Origin: Elusimicrobiaceae bacterium
Lineage (GTDB): Bacteria; Elusimicrobiota; Elusimicrobia; Elusimicrobiales; Elusimicrobiaceae
NCBI GenBank assembly: GCA_017961295.1
Contig: JAGCXL010000023.1
Coordinates: forward strand, 1-64,000
DNA length: 64,000 nucleotides
Reading direction: 5' to 3'
The position numbers were made by a program, and so were the translations under genes. Below the pieces are notes generated by a model. That model had not been told where the DNA came from. It worked only from the letters and a program-made list of their open reading frames with translations, and ran no database searches. Shown here one piece after another: positions 56,646-64,000 of this stretch (position 1 is the stretch's first letter; the number at the start of each line of letters is the position of its first letter).

Positions 56646-57502
56646 AAGTTCCTCTCTCTTGAAAGTACCATATTTTCTAGCAAGACTGCAAGCGTTACCG
56701 GGCCCACCCCACCGGGAACTGGGGAGTAGTTAATTGCGCGCTCGTCTAGTGCGGACGGGTCCGCATCCCCGATTAACTGGTTATTATGCCAATTGGTGGA
56801 AATGTCTATAACGGTGCTACCGGGTTTTAGCCAAGTTGCGTTTAACAGGCCGGGAGTTCCAGCGGCCGAGCAGACAATGTCGGCATCTTTTACGGCACGC
56901 GGCAAGTTGGTTTGGCGGTGGCAAATTTTAACTGTTGCATTTTTGCAGGTTAATAAATGTGCCAATGGGCGTCCTACAGTAGAAGAACGCCCAATAACGG
57001 CAATTTCTTTGCCGGCCAGGTCAATGTGGTGAAATTCTAGCAATTTAATAACTGCCATGGCCGTGCAAGGTACAAAGCCGGGCAGGGCTTCTATTTCGGC
57101 CCAGGTTTTGCACAAAAACAAGTTGCCCATGTTGACGTTGGACATACCGTCCACATCTTTTTGCGGGGCTAAATATTCGGCGTAACGGGTAGCTGCTAAA
57201 TGGGGAGGTAGCGGACGCGGGATTAAAATAGCGTCCGGTGTTTCTTGCCGGGAAAGTTTTTTAACAAGATCCACAAATTCTTGGGCGGAGGTTTTGTTGT
57301 TTACTTCGTGTACGTGCGTTTTAAGACCAATTTTTTCCGCCGCTGCCACTTCTTTTTTTAGGTACAAGTACGCCCCGTAATCCTCCGTAGAACCAATGGC
57401 ACATAGCGTGATAGGTTTCCCTGTTTTTTGATAAACAGCTTTCGCCCGCTTAGCCAGCGGACTTTTAATTTGGTTAGCAAGCGTACGTCCTTCTAAAATC
57501 AT
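56642..57502 (-). CDS. folD: Bifunctional methylene-THF dehydrogenase/cyclohydrolase
   Basis: The 286-residue protein interconverts 5,10-methylene-, methenyl- and 10-formyl-tetrahydrofolate. The catalytic YLYLKK segment is near residues 46-51, and IPRPLPPH corresponds to the usual QLPLP loop. KDVDGMSNVNMG, the NADP-site VIGRSSTVGRPLAHLL, and the C-terminal PVPGGVGPVTLAVL are present. The usual PLP(P)H has PRP where most FolD have QLP, a modest deviation. It starts 2 bp after lepA. Confidence 0.95.
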   Translation of the reverse strand: MILEGRTLANQIKSPLAKRAKAVYQKTGKPITLCAIGSTEDYGAYLYLKKEVAAAEKIGLKTHVHEVNNKTSAQEFVDLVKKLSRQETPDAILIPRPLPPHLAATRYAEYLAPQKDVDGMSNVNMGNLFLCKTWAEIEALPGFVPCTAMAVIKLLEFHHIDLAGKEIAVIGRSSTVGRPLAHLLTCKNATVKICHRQTNLPRAVKDADIVCSAAGTPGLLNATWLKPGSTVIDISTNWHNNQLIGDADPSALDERAINYSPVPGGVGPVTLAVLLENMVLSRERNL

Positions 57503-57504
57503 AA

Positions 57505-59334
57505 TTACTCCTCATCAATTTTGAGCATAGCCACAAACGCTTCTTGCGGAATATTTAAACTGCCAATAGATTTCATGCGTTTTTTACCTTCTTTTTGTTT
57601 TTCAAGCAGTTTGCGTTTACGTGTGATATCACCGCCATAACATTTGGCAATAACGTCTTTGCGATACGCGGGAATTGTTTCACGCGCGATAATTTTTCCG
57701 TTAATAGCAGCCTGTACGGCTACTTCAAATTGTTGGCGGCCGATGAGTTCTTTTAATTTGGCACACAGGGCGCGGCCGATGGTTTGGGCTTTTTCTTTAT
57801 GTACAACGGTAGAAAGTGCATCTACGGGCGTTCCGTGTAGTAAAATTTCCATGAGGACTACATCGGAACTTCTAAAACCGGCCACTTCGTAATCAAAAGA
57901 GGCATACCCTTTGGAAACAGATTTTAATTTGTTGTAAAAATCAATCACCATTTCGCCCATGGGCATTTCGTACTTAATAATGACGCGCTGGTTGGATAGG
58001 TGATCCATGCTCATAAATGTGCCGCGTTTTTCTTTAAGTAGCGTCATCACTCCGTCCATAAATTCCACGGGTGTTACAATGGTGATATGAATTACGGGCT
58101 CTTTAATATCTAAAATGTCTCCGTATGGCGGAAAGTTGGCCGGGTTATCAATAATTTTGTATCCGGGATCGTCAGGTGCTTCCGGCAAAGCGGCCAGCTC
58201 TTGTGAGTGTGTTTTGCGCGGGGTGAATTTAACGTGATAAACGACGTTAGGGGACGTTGCGATTAAGGACAAATTAAATTCACGTTCCAAACGCTCTTTG
58301 ACGATTTCAATATGTAAAATTCCCATAAAACCTAACCGAAAACCAAAACCGAGCGCTTTGGAAGTTTCGCTTTGGTATTGGAAGGAACTGTCCGACAAAT
58401 GGAGTTTTTCTAGCGCTTTGCGTAGCAGTGGAAAATCGGTAGTTTCCACCGGGAAAATACTGGCAAATACAACCGGTTTGGCATCTTCATAACCGTGTAG
58501 TGGTTCTGTGGCCGGATTTTCGGCCAGAGTAATTGTGTCACCTACTTTTACTTGGTGGATATCTTTAATTCCGGCGGCCAAATAACCTACCTCACCGGCG
58601 GATAGCACGTCGCATTTGTGCAGTTGTTTGGGCGTCATAAAGCCGATTTCTTCGGCTTTATAAGTGGCGCCCGAAGACATAAATTGTACGTTTTGCCCCG
58701 GTTTTAAACTGCCGTCTACCAGACGGATATACATAATCACGCCGCGGAACGGATCGTAATAAGAATCAAAAATAAGTGCGCGTAGAGGTTTGTCTGCTTG
58801 ACCAGACGGAGCGGGGATATCGGTGATAATACGGTCCAATAAATGCTCAATGCCCAGCCCAGTTTTGGCGCTCACGCGTTCGGCCTCAATAGGTTCTTTT
58901 AAAATATCCCACAACTGCTCTTCCGAAGCGTCCGCATCAGATTGGGAAAGGTCCACTTTGTTCATGACCGGGATAATTTTAAGGCCCAGACTTTGTGCCA
59001 AATGCGCATGAGCCACCGTTTGCGCTTCCACGCCTTGGGAAGCATCCACTAAAAGAAGGACTCCTTCGCACGCTCGCAACGAGCGTGCTACTTCATATGA
59101 AAAATCCACGTGTCCGGGAGTATCAATAAGATTTAAAATGTAGTCTTTATATTTAATGCGCACAGCTTTAGCTTTGATAGTAATACCGCGTTCACGTTCC
59201 AGGTCCATACCATCTAACAGTTGAGCCTGCATCTTGCGCTTGGGAACAGTTCCCGTATCTTCTAAAATACGGTCCGAAAGGGTGGTTTTGCCATGGTCTA
59301 TATGGGCTACAATGGAAAAATTACGAATTTTCAT
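57505..59334 (-). CDS. lepA: Elongation factor 4 (LepA)
   Basis: The 609-residue translational GTPase has G1 AHIDHGKTTL at 9-18, RERGITIKAKAV, DTPGHVDFSYEV, and NKVDL. Domains II, III and V follow, then the LepA-specific C-terminal domain (YGGDITRKRKLLEKQKEGKKRM, recognised as GGDITRKRKLLEKQK). It acts on stalled or mis-translocated ribosomes and in 30S biogenesis. It overlaps ptsI by 14 bp, an unusual pairing of PTS and translation genes in one transcript. Confidence 0.98.
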   Translation of the reverse strand: MKIRNFSIVAHIDHGKTTLSDRILEDTGTVPKRKMQAQLLDGMDLERERGITIKAKAVRIKYKDYILNLIDTPGHVDFSYEVARSLRACEGVLLLVDASQGVEAQTVAHAHLAQSLGLKIIPVMNKVDLSQSDADASEEQLWDILKEPIEAERVSAKTGLGIEHLLDRIITDIPAPSGQADKPLRALIFDSYYDPFRGVIMYIRLVDGSLKPGQNVQFMSSGATYKAEEIGFMTPKQLHKCDVLSAGEVGYLAAGIKDIHQVKVGDTITLAENPATEPLHGYEDAKPVVFASIFPVETTDFPLLRKALEKLHLSDSSFQYQSETSKALGFGFRLGFMGILHIEIVKERLEREFNLSLIATSPNVVYHVKFTPRKTHSQELAALPEAPDDPGYKIIDNPANFPPYGDILDIKEPVIHITIVTPVEFMDGVMTLLKEKRGTFMSMDHLSNQRVIIKYEMPMGEMVIDFYNKLKSVSKGYASFDYEVAGFRSSDVVLMEILLHGTPVDALSTVVHKEKAQTIGRALCAKLKELIGRQQFEVAVQAAINGKIIARETIPAYRKDVIAKCYGGDITRKRKLLEKQKEGKKRMKSIGSLNIPQEAFVAMLKIDEE

Positions 59335-61060
59335 GGTTATTATCTTCCACTAACGCGCGAATTTCGGCAGAACTACCCATGAGCAAGGCGGCTTGTGCTA
59401 AATCGCAACAATGTTCAAAATTAGAATTACGGATATTGTTTTTTACACGCAAATACATGCGCGGAGTAACGGAGAGACCGTCCACTTGCCATCCTAAAAG
59501 CAAGGGGAGCATTTTAGAGTCCGAGGCAATTTCTCCACAGATGGAAACAAATTTATTACGTTTGTGCGCGGTTTGAATAATACTGTGAATCGTACGTCCT
59601 ACGGCCGGGTGACAAGGATCGTACATGTGAGCCACTTCCGGATTGACGCGGTCCACCGCTACTAAATATTGGATTAAATCGTTCGTGCCGATAGAAATAA
59701 AATCCAACTCGTTAATCATCCCATCCAAGGCAATCGCGGCGGCAGGGACTTCTATCATAGCACCTAAAGCGATTTTATTGAGAGGTTTTTTGCCGGCTTT
59801 TGCAAAATCTTTCAGTGCCTCATTAAAAGCCGTTCGTACATGGCGTACTTCTTCTACCGAAGAGACCATAGGGATCATTACTTTTATTTGGGCCGGGACT
59901 TCACAGGCGGTGCGCACAATAGCGCGCAGTTGCGTATGTAGCAAATCCGGGTTTTTTAATAAAAGACGCACTCCGCGGCAACCCATAAAAGGATTGTCAT
60001 CGTCATCTAATTCGTCTAGCGGGAAATCGGGCATTTTATCTGCGCCTAAGTCGGCCAAACGAATCGTTGCCGGGCGCATATCAAAGCGTTTGGCTACGGC
60101 TAAGTAAATCTTATATTGCGCCTCTTCGGAAGGAGGAACGGGCGTGTTCATAAACAAAAACTCCGTACGCAATAGTCCTAACCCGTCGGTAATAAGAGTT
60201 TTATTGAATTTGTTGTCCGTGCGGGGATCATAATTGACATATAGATGTACGCGTCGTCCGTCTTGGGTAACTACCGGTAAATGGTTAATCGTTTTAAGCA
60301 ACGATTCCGTCTTTTTAAGCTCACGCTTAATTTGGCGGTAATTGGCCAAGGTGTAACGGTCCGGATTAATTACTAAGAGGCCGTTTTCGCCATCTATAAT
60401 CAACGTGTCTCCATTGGCCACATCTTTAGAAGCGGTAGATAACCCCACTACGGCGGGTATATTTAAACTTTGCGCCAAAAGTGCTGTGTGGCTGGTTTTA
60501 CCTCCGATATCGGTACAGAACCCTAAAATTTGGTTTTCCGGCAACGCAATAGTATCCGATGGGAATAAATCGTGCGCTACTAATAAAGACGGTTTTTTAA
60601 TGGAAGCTAAAAAGTCTTTCTTATTACCTTCTAAATTGGCTAAAAGACGTTTCCCGGCGTCGTAAATATCATTGCGACGTTCTTTGAAAAAGGGATCTTC
60701 AATTTTATCAAAATTGGCGGCAAGCTCTTGTATGGTAAGGGAAATGGCGGAGTGGGCCGTTAAAAAATCTTGTTTGATTTTTTGTATGACAGATCCTTTT
60801 AAAGCCGGGTCTTGTAAGATCAGTTTATGGGTGTCCATTAAACTGGCATATTCCGGGCCCAAAGTTGTGCGTACTTTGACGGAACTTTCATCCAATTCTT
60901 GTAAGGTTTTTTGTAAAGCATGCTCTAATTTGGTCAATTCTCCGTCAACGGCTTCTAATGCAATGTAATGCTTAGATACCGTAAGTGTTTGCCCCGGTAA
61001 TAAAACGGCCTTACCGATGGCAATACCTGGACTGGCGGGAATTCCTTTTAATACAAGCAT
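59321..61060 (-). CDS. ptsI: PTS enzyme I
   Basis: The 579-residue phosphoenolpyruvate-protein phosphotransferase starts the PTS phosphate relay. The N-terminal HPr-binding helical domain (about 30-145) is followed by the phospho-His loop GGKTSHTALLAQ with H191. The PEP-binding barrel has LLRTEFLFM, DKMPDF, GCRGVRLLL, SIGTNDLIQY, and the catalytic cysteine in SICGEIASD. Length matches the family. It begins 9 bp after ptsH. Confidence 0.98.
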   Translation of the reverse strand: MLVLKGIPASPGIAIGKAVLLPGQTLTVSKHYIALEAVDGELTKLEHALQKTLQELDESSVKVRTTLGPEYASLMDTHKLILQDPALKGSVIQKIKQDFLTAHSAISLTIQELAANFDKIEDPFFKERRNDIYDAGKRLLANLEGNKKDFLASIKKPSLLVAHDLFPSDTIALPENQILGFCTDIGGKTSHTALLAQSLNIPAVVGLSTASKDVANGDTLIIDGENGLLVINPDRYTLANYRQIKRELKKTESLLKTINHLPVVTQDGRRVHLYVNYDPRTDNKFNKTLITDGLGLLRTEFLFMNTPVPPSEEAQYKIYLAVAKRFDMRPATIRLADLGADKMPDFPLDELDDDDNPFMGCRGVRLLLKNPDLLHTQLRAIVRTACEVPAQIKVMIPMVSSVEEVRHVRTAFNEALKDFAKAGKKPLNKIALGAMIEVPAAAIALDGMINELDFISIGTNDLIQYLVAVDRVNPEVAHMYDPCHPAVGRTIHSIIQTAHKRNKFVSICGEIASDSKMLPLLLGWQVDGLSVTPRMYLRVKNNIRNSNFEHCCDLAQAALLMGSSAEIRALVEDNNHENS

Positions 61061-61069
61061 ATAATTACC

Positions 61070-61339
61070 TTAAAATTCCTCATTAAATTTATCATTAAAT
61101 AATTTTTCCAATGCTTCGGCAGCTTGAACTTCATCATTGCCTTTGGTGGTGAGACGGATACTGGAACCAAATTCCGCCGCCAACATCATCACCCCCATGA
61201 TACTTTTAGCATTGATGGTAACATTGTCTTTCGTGAGTTCGATTTCACTTGCAAACCCGGCTGCCGTTTGAGCAATTAAAGCGGCGGGGCGGGCATGTAA
61301 GCCTAATCGGTTTAAAATTTTTAATTCTTTTTGTATCAT
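61070..61339 (-). CDS. ptsH: Phosphocarrier protein HPr
   Basis: The 89-residue protein accepts phosphate from enzyme I at H15 (GLHARPA) and passes it to the IIA/IIB proteins. S46 in KSIMGVM is the regulatory site phosphorylated by HPr kinase in organisms that have it, so HPr-Ser-P control is possible. ATG at 61339 gives the family length; a TTG 8 codons earlier is less likely. It starts 2 bp after the IID stop without a visible Shine-Dalgarno site. Confidence 0.96.
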   Translation of the reverse strand: MIQKELKILNRLGLHARPAALIAQTAAGFASEIELTKDNVTINAKSIMGVMMLAAEFGSSIRLTTKGNDEVQAAEALEKLFNDKFNEEF

Positions 61340-61341
61340 AG

Positions 61342-62169
61342 TTAAAATAAACAAGCCACGCAAAACGTAAGTAAGGAAATAATATATAAGTACATATTAG
61401 GAATACGTAAACTACGGGTAACCAGACTAATGCTAACAAAAAACAAAACAAGTACCGAGCGGGTAATAAAAGCCAAGGAAAAAGGTTCTTGAATATTATG
61501 TACGAAATAATACACGCCCCAGAGCAATAAAATAGCAGCAAATACAATGCCCATACGCTTAATATTGTAAATTGTTTTATTCCAATCGAACTGAGTAAGA
61601 CCGAAACAACCGTTATTTTCTGCATGGTAACTTAGCGCAATTCCCTTCCATTTGACAAGAACAGCGATACTGTTAAACGCAATAAAGGCAACTAAACACC
61701 CGTTCCAAATTTCCCAGTAGGAAAGAAGAGGGGATAGGTTTAATTCAAAGAAGTTAATATCTAAGAGTAGCCAAATACACAAAGCCATCAGGAGCGTAAA
61801 GGGTTTTAAAACCCCCCAGAATAAGCGATCTCCAATAGAGGCTGTAGTGATAGATAAACTGCGTTTAATCCCGTTCCACTCACTTAAGCGTTGTTGGTAA
61901 ATGGCCAAGGTTTTTGACTGAGCTAACAATTCCTCTTGTTTGGCGAGGGATCCTATGCAAAAGGACGCCATCATGGGTTGCGTATTGAAATTTTCCAAAT
62001 ACCGCTGTAGTACAGAGGGAACCGCTTCCTTGTCCGCTTGGTATAATTTTTTTAGGAAAGGATACATGACAAAAGCCAGTCCTAAGTTTTGATATTTGGC
62101 AAAATTCCAACCCGTTTGAATGAAAAACGAGCGAATAAATAAGCGAATTTGTAATAAAGGCGTGAGCAT
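61342..62169 (-). CDS. PTS mannose-family IID component
   Basis: The 275-residue membrane protein matches the IID/ManZ family. It has an N-terminal cytoplasmic domain with RLFIRSFFIQTGWNFAKYQNLGLAFVMYPFLKKLY (seen in parts: QTGWNFAKYQNLG), FNTQPMMASFCIGSLAKQEE, and C-terminal membrane helices. With IIC it forms the sugar channel. The GAGG before its ATG overlaps the last IIC codon. Members carry mannose, glucose, glucosamine, sorbose or fructose; the sugar cannot be told here. Confidence 0.92.
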   Translation of the reverse strand: MLTPLLQIRLFIRSFFIQTGWNFAKYQNLGLAFVMYPFLKKLYQADKEAVPSVLQRYLENFNTQPMMASFCIGSLAKQEELLAQSKTLAIYQQRLSEWNGIKRSLSITTASIGDRLFWGVLKPFTLLMALCIWLLLDINFFELNLSPLLSYWEIWNGCLVAFIAFNSIAVLVKWKGIALSYHAENNGCFGLTQFDWNKTIYNIKRMGIVFAAILLLWGVYYFVHNIQEPFSLAFITRSVLVLFFVSISLVTRSLRIPNMYLYIISLLTFCVACLF

Positions 62170-62171
62170 AA

Positions 62172-62774
62172 TTACCTCGCTTTAAGCCGGAAAGTGGATA
62201 ATAAAGTAACCAGGCCAATCCACGGAACTGCCATATAAGAAAATTTTCCAGCCAGGTGTAGTTTTTCCGGCAATAGAGGAATAAATTTGGCTAACGGTAT
62301 CCCCACAATACCACTAAAAAATAAAATAAACACAAAATTTAAAACCAGGGACATAAATAAAGCAGACATGATGCAACGGGATAGATGAACCGGATTATGA
62401 ACGATTTTTTGCTCTTGTTGGGCTACCCATCCACAACGACGTTTGCGTAGAAATATCTCGAGTTCCGAAAATAAAATAGCACCGATAACGCCAAAAAAGA
62501 ACGCAAAATACAACGGTATTTTTAACGCAAATAGTGCTAATGTAACAGTGCAGCAAACAGTGGCACTTGGGGGAAGTATACAACCTAAAGGGCTCATATC
62601 TAAAAATAACAGTTCGGTAAAGATACCAACCTGAAGCCCGGCGAGCGGTTCACCGATTAATAACCCTAGTAACGGGCCGGCAATAATTCCGCGTGAGAAC
62701 GTAAGCTGAAAGGCATACGTGGTATCCAATTCTAGCAGTGCACCTAGCCCGCACAAAGCCAGTAGTGTGGTCAT
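62172..62774 (-). CDS. PTS mannose-family IIC component
   Basis: The 200-residue polytopic protein starts LALCGLGALLELDTTYAFQLTFSRGIIAGPLLGLLIGEPLAGLQVGIFTELLFL; SRGIIAGPLLGLLIGEP and GI.TEL.FL typify ManY/SorA-type IIC. It is on the short side (family about 250). It overlaps the IIB gene by ATGA. Confidence 0.9.
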   Translation of the reverse strand: MTTLLALCGLGALLELDTTYAFQLTFSRGIIAGPLLGLLIGEPLAGLQVGIFTELLFLDMSPLGCILPPSATVCCTVTLALFALKIPLYFAFFFGVIGAILFSELEIFLRKRRCGWVAQQEQKIVHNPVHLSRCIMSALFMSLVLNFVFILFFSGIVGIPLAKFIPLLPEKLHLAGKFSYMAVPWIGLVTLLSTFRLKAR

Positions 62775-63238
62775 TTAAGGGCCTCCTCTACGGAAATAGA
62801 TTTGGCATTGGGGACGGCGCGGGTTTCAATTTGGATTCCTAATCCCTTAATTACTTTAAGCCAATGTTTATCTTGCTCATCCAAGAACACATTTTCTGCT
62901 AGTTTTTGGGCATTATCTTTAAAGTGCATGCCACCGATATTGATGGATTTTATTTGTAACCCGTCTTCTATTAAATCGGCCAGTTCCTGCAGCGTTCCCA
63001 TCAAGGCTAAAATACGTTTGTTGGATTTGCGCGCATATTGTACGCATGCGTGGGAATCTAACACGGTTAATTCGTATTCATAAGGCAAACTTAAACGTAG
63101 TAAATTTTTGTTGAGCATCACTGCCCTGTGTTTGGAACAGGGAATCAATACTTCGTCTACGTTTAGTTCGGGTAGCCAGGCCTGGACAATTTGTCCGTGA
63201 ATCAGCCGGTCATCTACCCGCGCGAAAATAATGGGCAT
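62771..63238 (-). CDS. PTS mannose-family IIB component
   Basis: The 155-residue soluble protein carries FARVDDRLIHGQIVQAW with the phospho-histidine H14, which receives phosphate from IIA and gives it to the sugar. IGGMHF and the C-terminal GI.IE.R.VP segments agree with the family. It overlaps IIA by one base. Confidence 0.95.
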   Translation of the reverse strand: MPIIFARVDDRLIHGQIVQAWLPELNVDEVLIPCSKHRAVMLNKNLLRLSLPYEYELTVLDSHACVQYARKSNKRILALMGTLQELADLIEDGLQIKSINIGGMHFKDNAQKLAENVFLDEQDKHWLKVIKGLGIQIETRAVPNAKSISVEEALK

Positions 63239-63645
63239 TACAATCCTTTAATCAGTAGTTCGGTTGCGTTAATAACGGCACGTTTTCCGTCGGATTCAAT
63301 TTTTTCCGCCAGTTCTTTTGCATTTAATTTCTTGCGGCTGTTAATGGCCGTTAAAAGCATGCTTAAGTTTAAACCCGTAATAACGTGACAGTTATTTAAA
63401 TCTTTACTGGCGGTTAACGAAATATTCGTGGCGCTGCCGCCAAAAATATCAGTTAGTACAATAGCACCATCGGGGCAGGTTTCTAAAAGAGCTTTTAATC
63501 TGGCTGCTTCTTTTTCTACCGAGGAAGCGGTTGTTACCGCAAAAGTTGCAAAACCGTCATCGGCCGGTTTGCCGATAATCAGCTCTGCCGTTTCTAACAT
63601 TTCTTTAGCCAATTGGCCATGGGTTACTAATACAATTTTTACCAT
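63238..63645 (-). CDS. PTS mannose-family IIA component
   Basis: The 135-residue protein has VTHGQLA with the phospho-histidine H9, and DIFGGSATN near residue 70, typical of the EIIA-Man fold. It is a separate polypeptide, not fused to IIB as in E. coli ManX. It starts 2 bp after rapZ. Confidence 0.95.
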   Translation of the reverse strand: MVKIVLVTHGQLAKEMLETAELIIGKPADDGFATFAVTTASSVEKEAARLKALLETCPDGAIVLTDIFGGSATNISLTASKDLNNCHVITGLNLSMLLTAINSRKKLNAKELAEKIESDGKRAVINATELLIKGL

Positions 63646-63647
63646 AA

Positions 63648-64000
63648 TTAGTTTCCTATATCTCTGTGAAATTCCGAAGCGGTAAGCCCGGCTTCGTTCA
63701 AGCGTTTGGCTAGTTCATGGGCCATAAACACGCTGCGGTGTCTGCCGCCGGTACAACCCATGGCAATGGTCAAATAACTTTTTCCCTCTTTAATGTATTT
63801 GGGAATTAAATATTTAACCAAACTAGTAAATTTGGTTGCAAATTCTTGCGTTTCTTTGAAGGAAGAAATATAATCTTGCACCGGTTTGTCCAGGCCGGTT
63901 TTATTTTTTAGAGCCGGAATATAGTAGGGATTGGGCAAAAAGCGTACATCCATAACAATATCGCAGTCTTTTAAAATACCATGCTTAAACCCGAAGGAAA
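63648..64000 (-). CDS. rapZ: RapZ/YvcJ-family nucleotide-binding regulator, C-terminal part (runs off the window)
   Basis: The visible 116 or so residues begin beyond the window edge with [26 protein letters not shown], recognised as the FGFKxG and [11 protein letters not shown] motifs. They end with [23 protein letters not shown]. This is the C-terminal domain of RapZ, which binds sRNA and glucosamine-6-phosphate in enterobacteria, and of YvcJ in firmicutes. The N-terminal Walker motif lies outside. Its position upstream of PTS IIA and HPr is common (often hprK-rapZ-PTS) and suggests a metabolic signalling role. A Met internal to the frame at 63953 is not the start. Confidence 0.92.
   Translation of the reverse strand, partial: SFGFKHGILKDCDIVMDVRFLPNPYYIPALKNKTGLDKPVQDYISSFKETQEFATKFTSLVKYLIPKYIKEGKSYLTIAMGCTGGRHRSVFMAHELAKRLNEAGLTASEFHRDIGN

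Noticed and set aside
1-64000. CRISPR arrays, complete insertion sequences, prophage or integrase genes
   Set aside because: No regularly spaced direct repeats and no transposase or integrase-like protein on either strand.

Overview
The window is a gene-dense piece of a bacterial chromosome. It shows a Gram-negative envelope (Lnt, AmpG-type permease, lipoproteins, beta-barrel proteins ending in YRF), a meso-diaminopimelate-type MurE, a type IV pilin-like protein with a KKAFTLIELL leader, and large secreted alanine-rich proteins of unknown function. The pilin leader and the gene content suggest an intestinal Elusimicrobiota (Elusimicrobium-like) organism. That is an inference from memory of the lineage, not from a search.

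Layout. 1-418: tail of rpmI and rplT. 546-3006: a secreted repeat protein and a pilin, separated and followed by interspersed palindromic repeats. 3178-6884: glyA divergent from a deoxyhypusine-synthase-like gene, then an envelope protein and a DoxX-like protein. 6887-13504: dnaX-recR, comEC-guaD, rsmE-mtaB. 13521-19187 (minus): a peptidoglycan-recycling operon (AI-2E-type membrane protein, ampG, murQ, anmK, nagZ). 19255-21075 (minus): tRNA-Val, asnA, marC. 21177-29550: uvrB, a diverged biotin-ligase-like gene, a receiver protein, tilS, murE-murD and two paralogous outer-membrane proteins. 29584-33320 (minus): zapA-like, rarA, xseA, xseB, tlyA. 33557-37367: pheS-pheT, a coiled-coil gene, tRNA-Gly. 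37424-45391: a membrane-anchored protein, a thioesterase, dgt, coaD, a 1146-residue secreted/MFS fusion, a PHP phosphoesterase and an NFU protein. 45530-56197: three small envelope genes, then a tightly overlapping run secA, Cys8 protein, lnt, prfB, hemW, CofE-like, mscL, followed by GDPD. 56229-64000 (minus): rapZ, mannose-family PTS IIA-IIB-IIC-IID, ptsH, ptsI, lepA, folD and a lipoprotein.

The most interesting item is a 200-nt leader between the two paralogous outer-membrane protein genes (28532-28739). It has a promoter whose -35 box lies inside the previous gene's terminator. It folds into a 10-bp P1 closing two hairpins, then two more long hairpins, then a 17-bp intrinsic terminator. 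The terminator's 5' strand can instead pair with the 3' strand of P1, and its loop is complementary to the P1 junction. This is the architecture of a transcription-attenuating riboswitch or structured regulatory RNA, and I recognise no known class in it.

A second window-wide signal concerns starts of translation. At least twelve genes have a TANNNT -10 box ending 6 (rarely 7) nt before the ATG and no Shine-Dalgarno sequence, which predicts leaderless mRNAs. Other genes have ordinary GGAG-type sites. In four divergent gene pairs the two -10 boxes lie on top of one another on opposite strands. Both tRNA promoters (TTGCCT-N17-TACAAT and TTGTAT-N17-TATACT) support a standard housekeeping sigma factor consensus.
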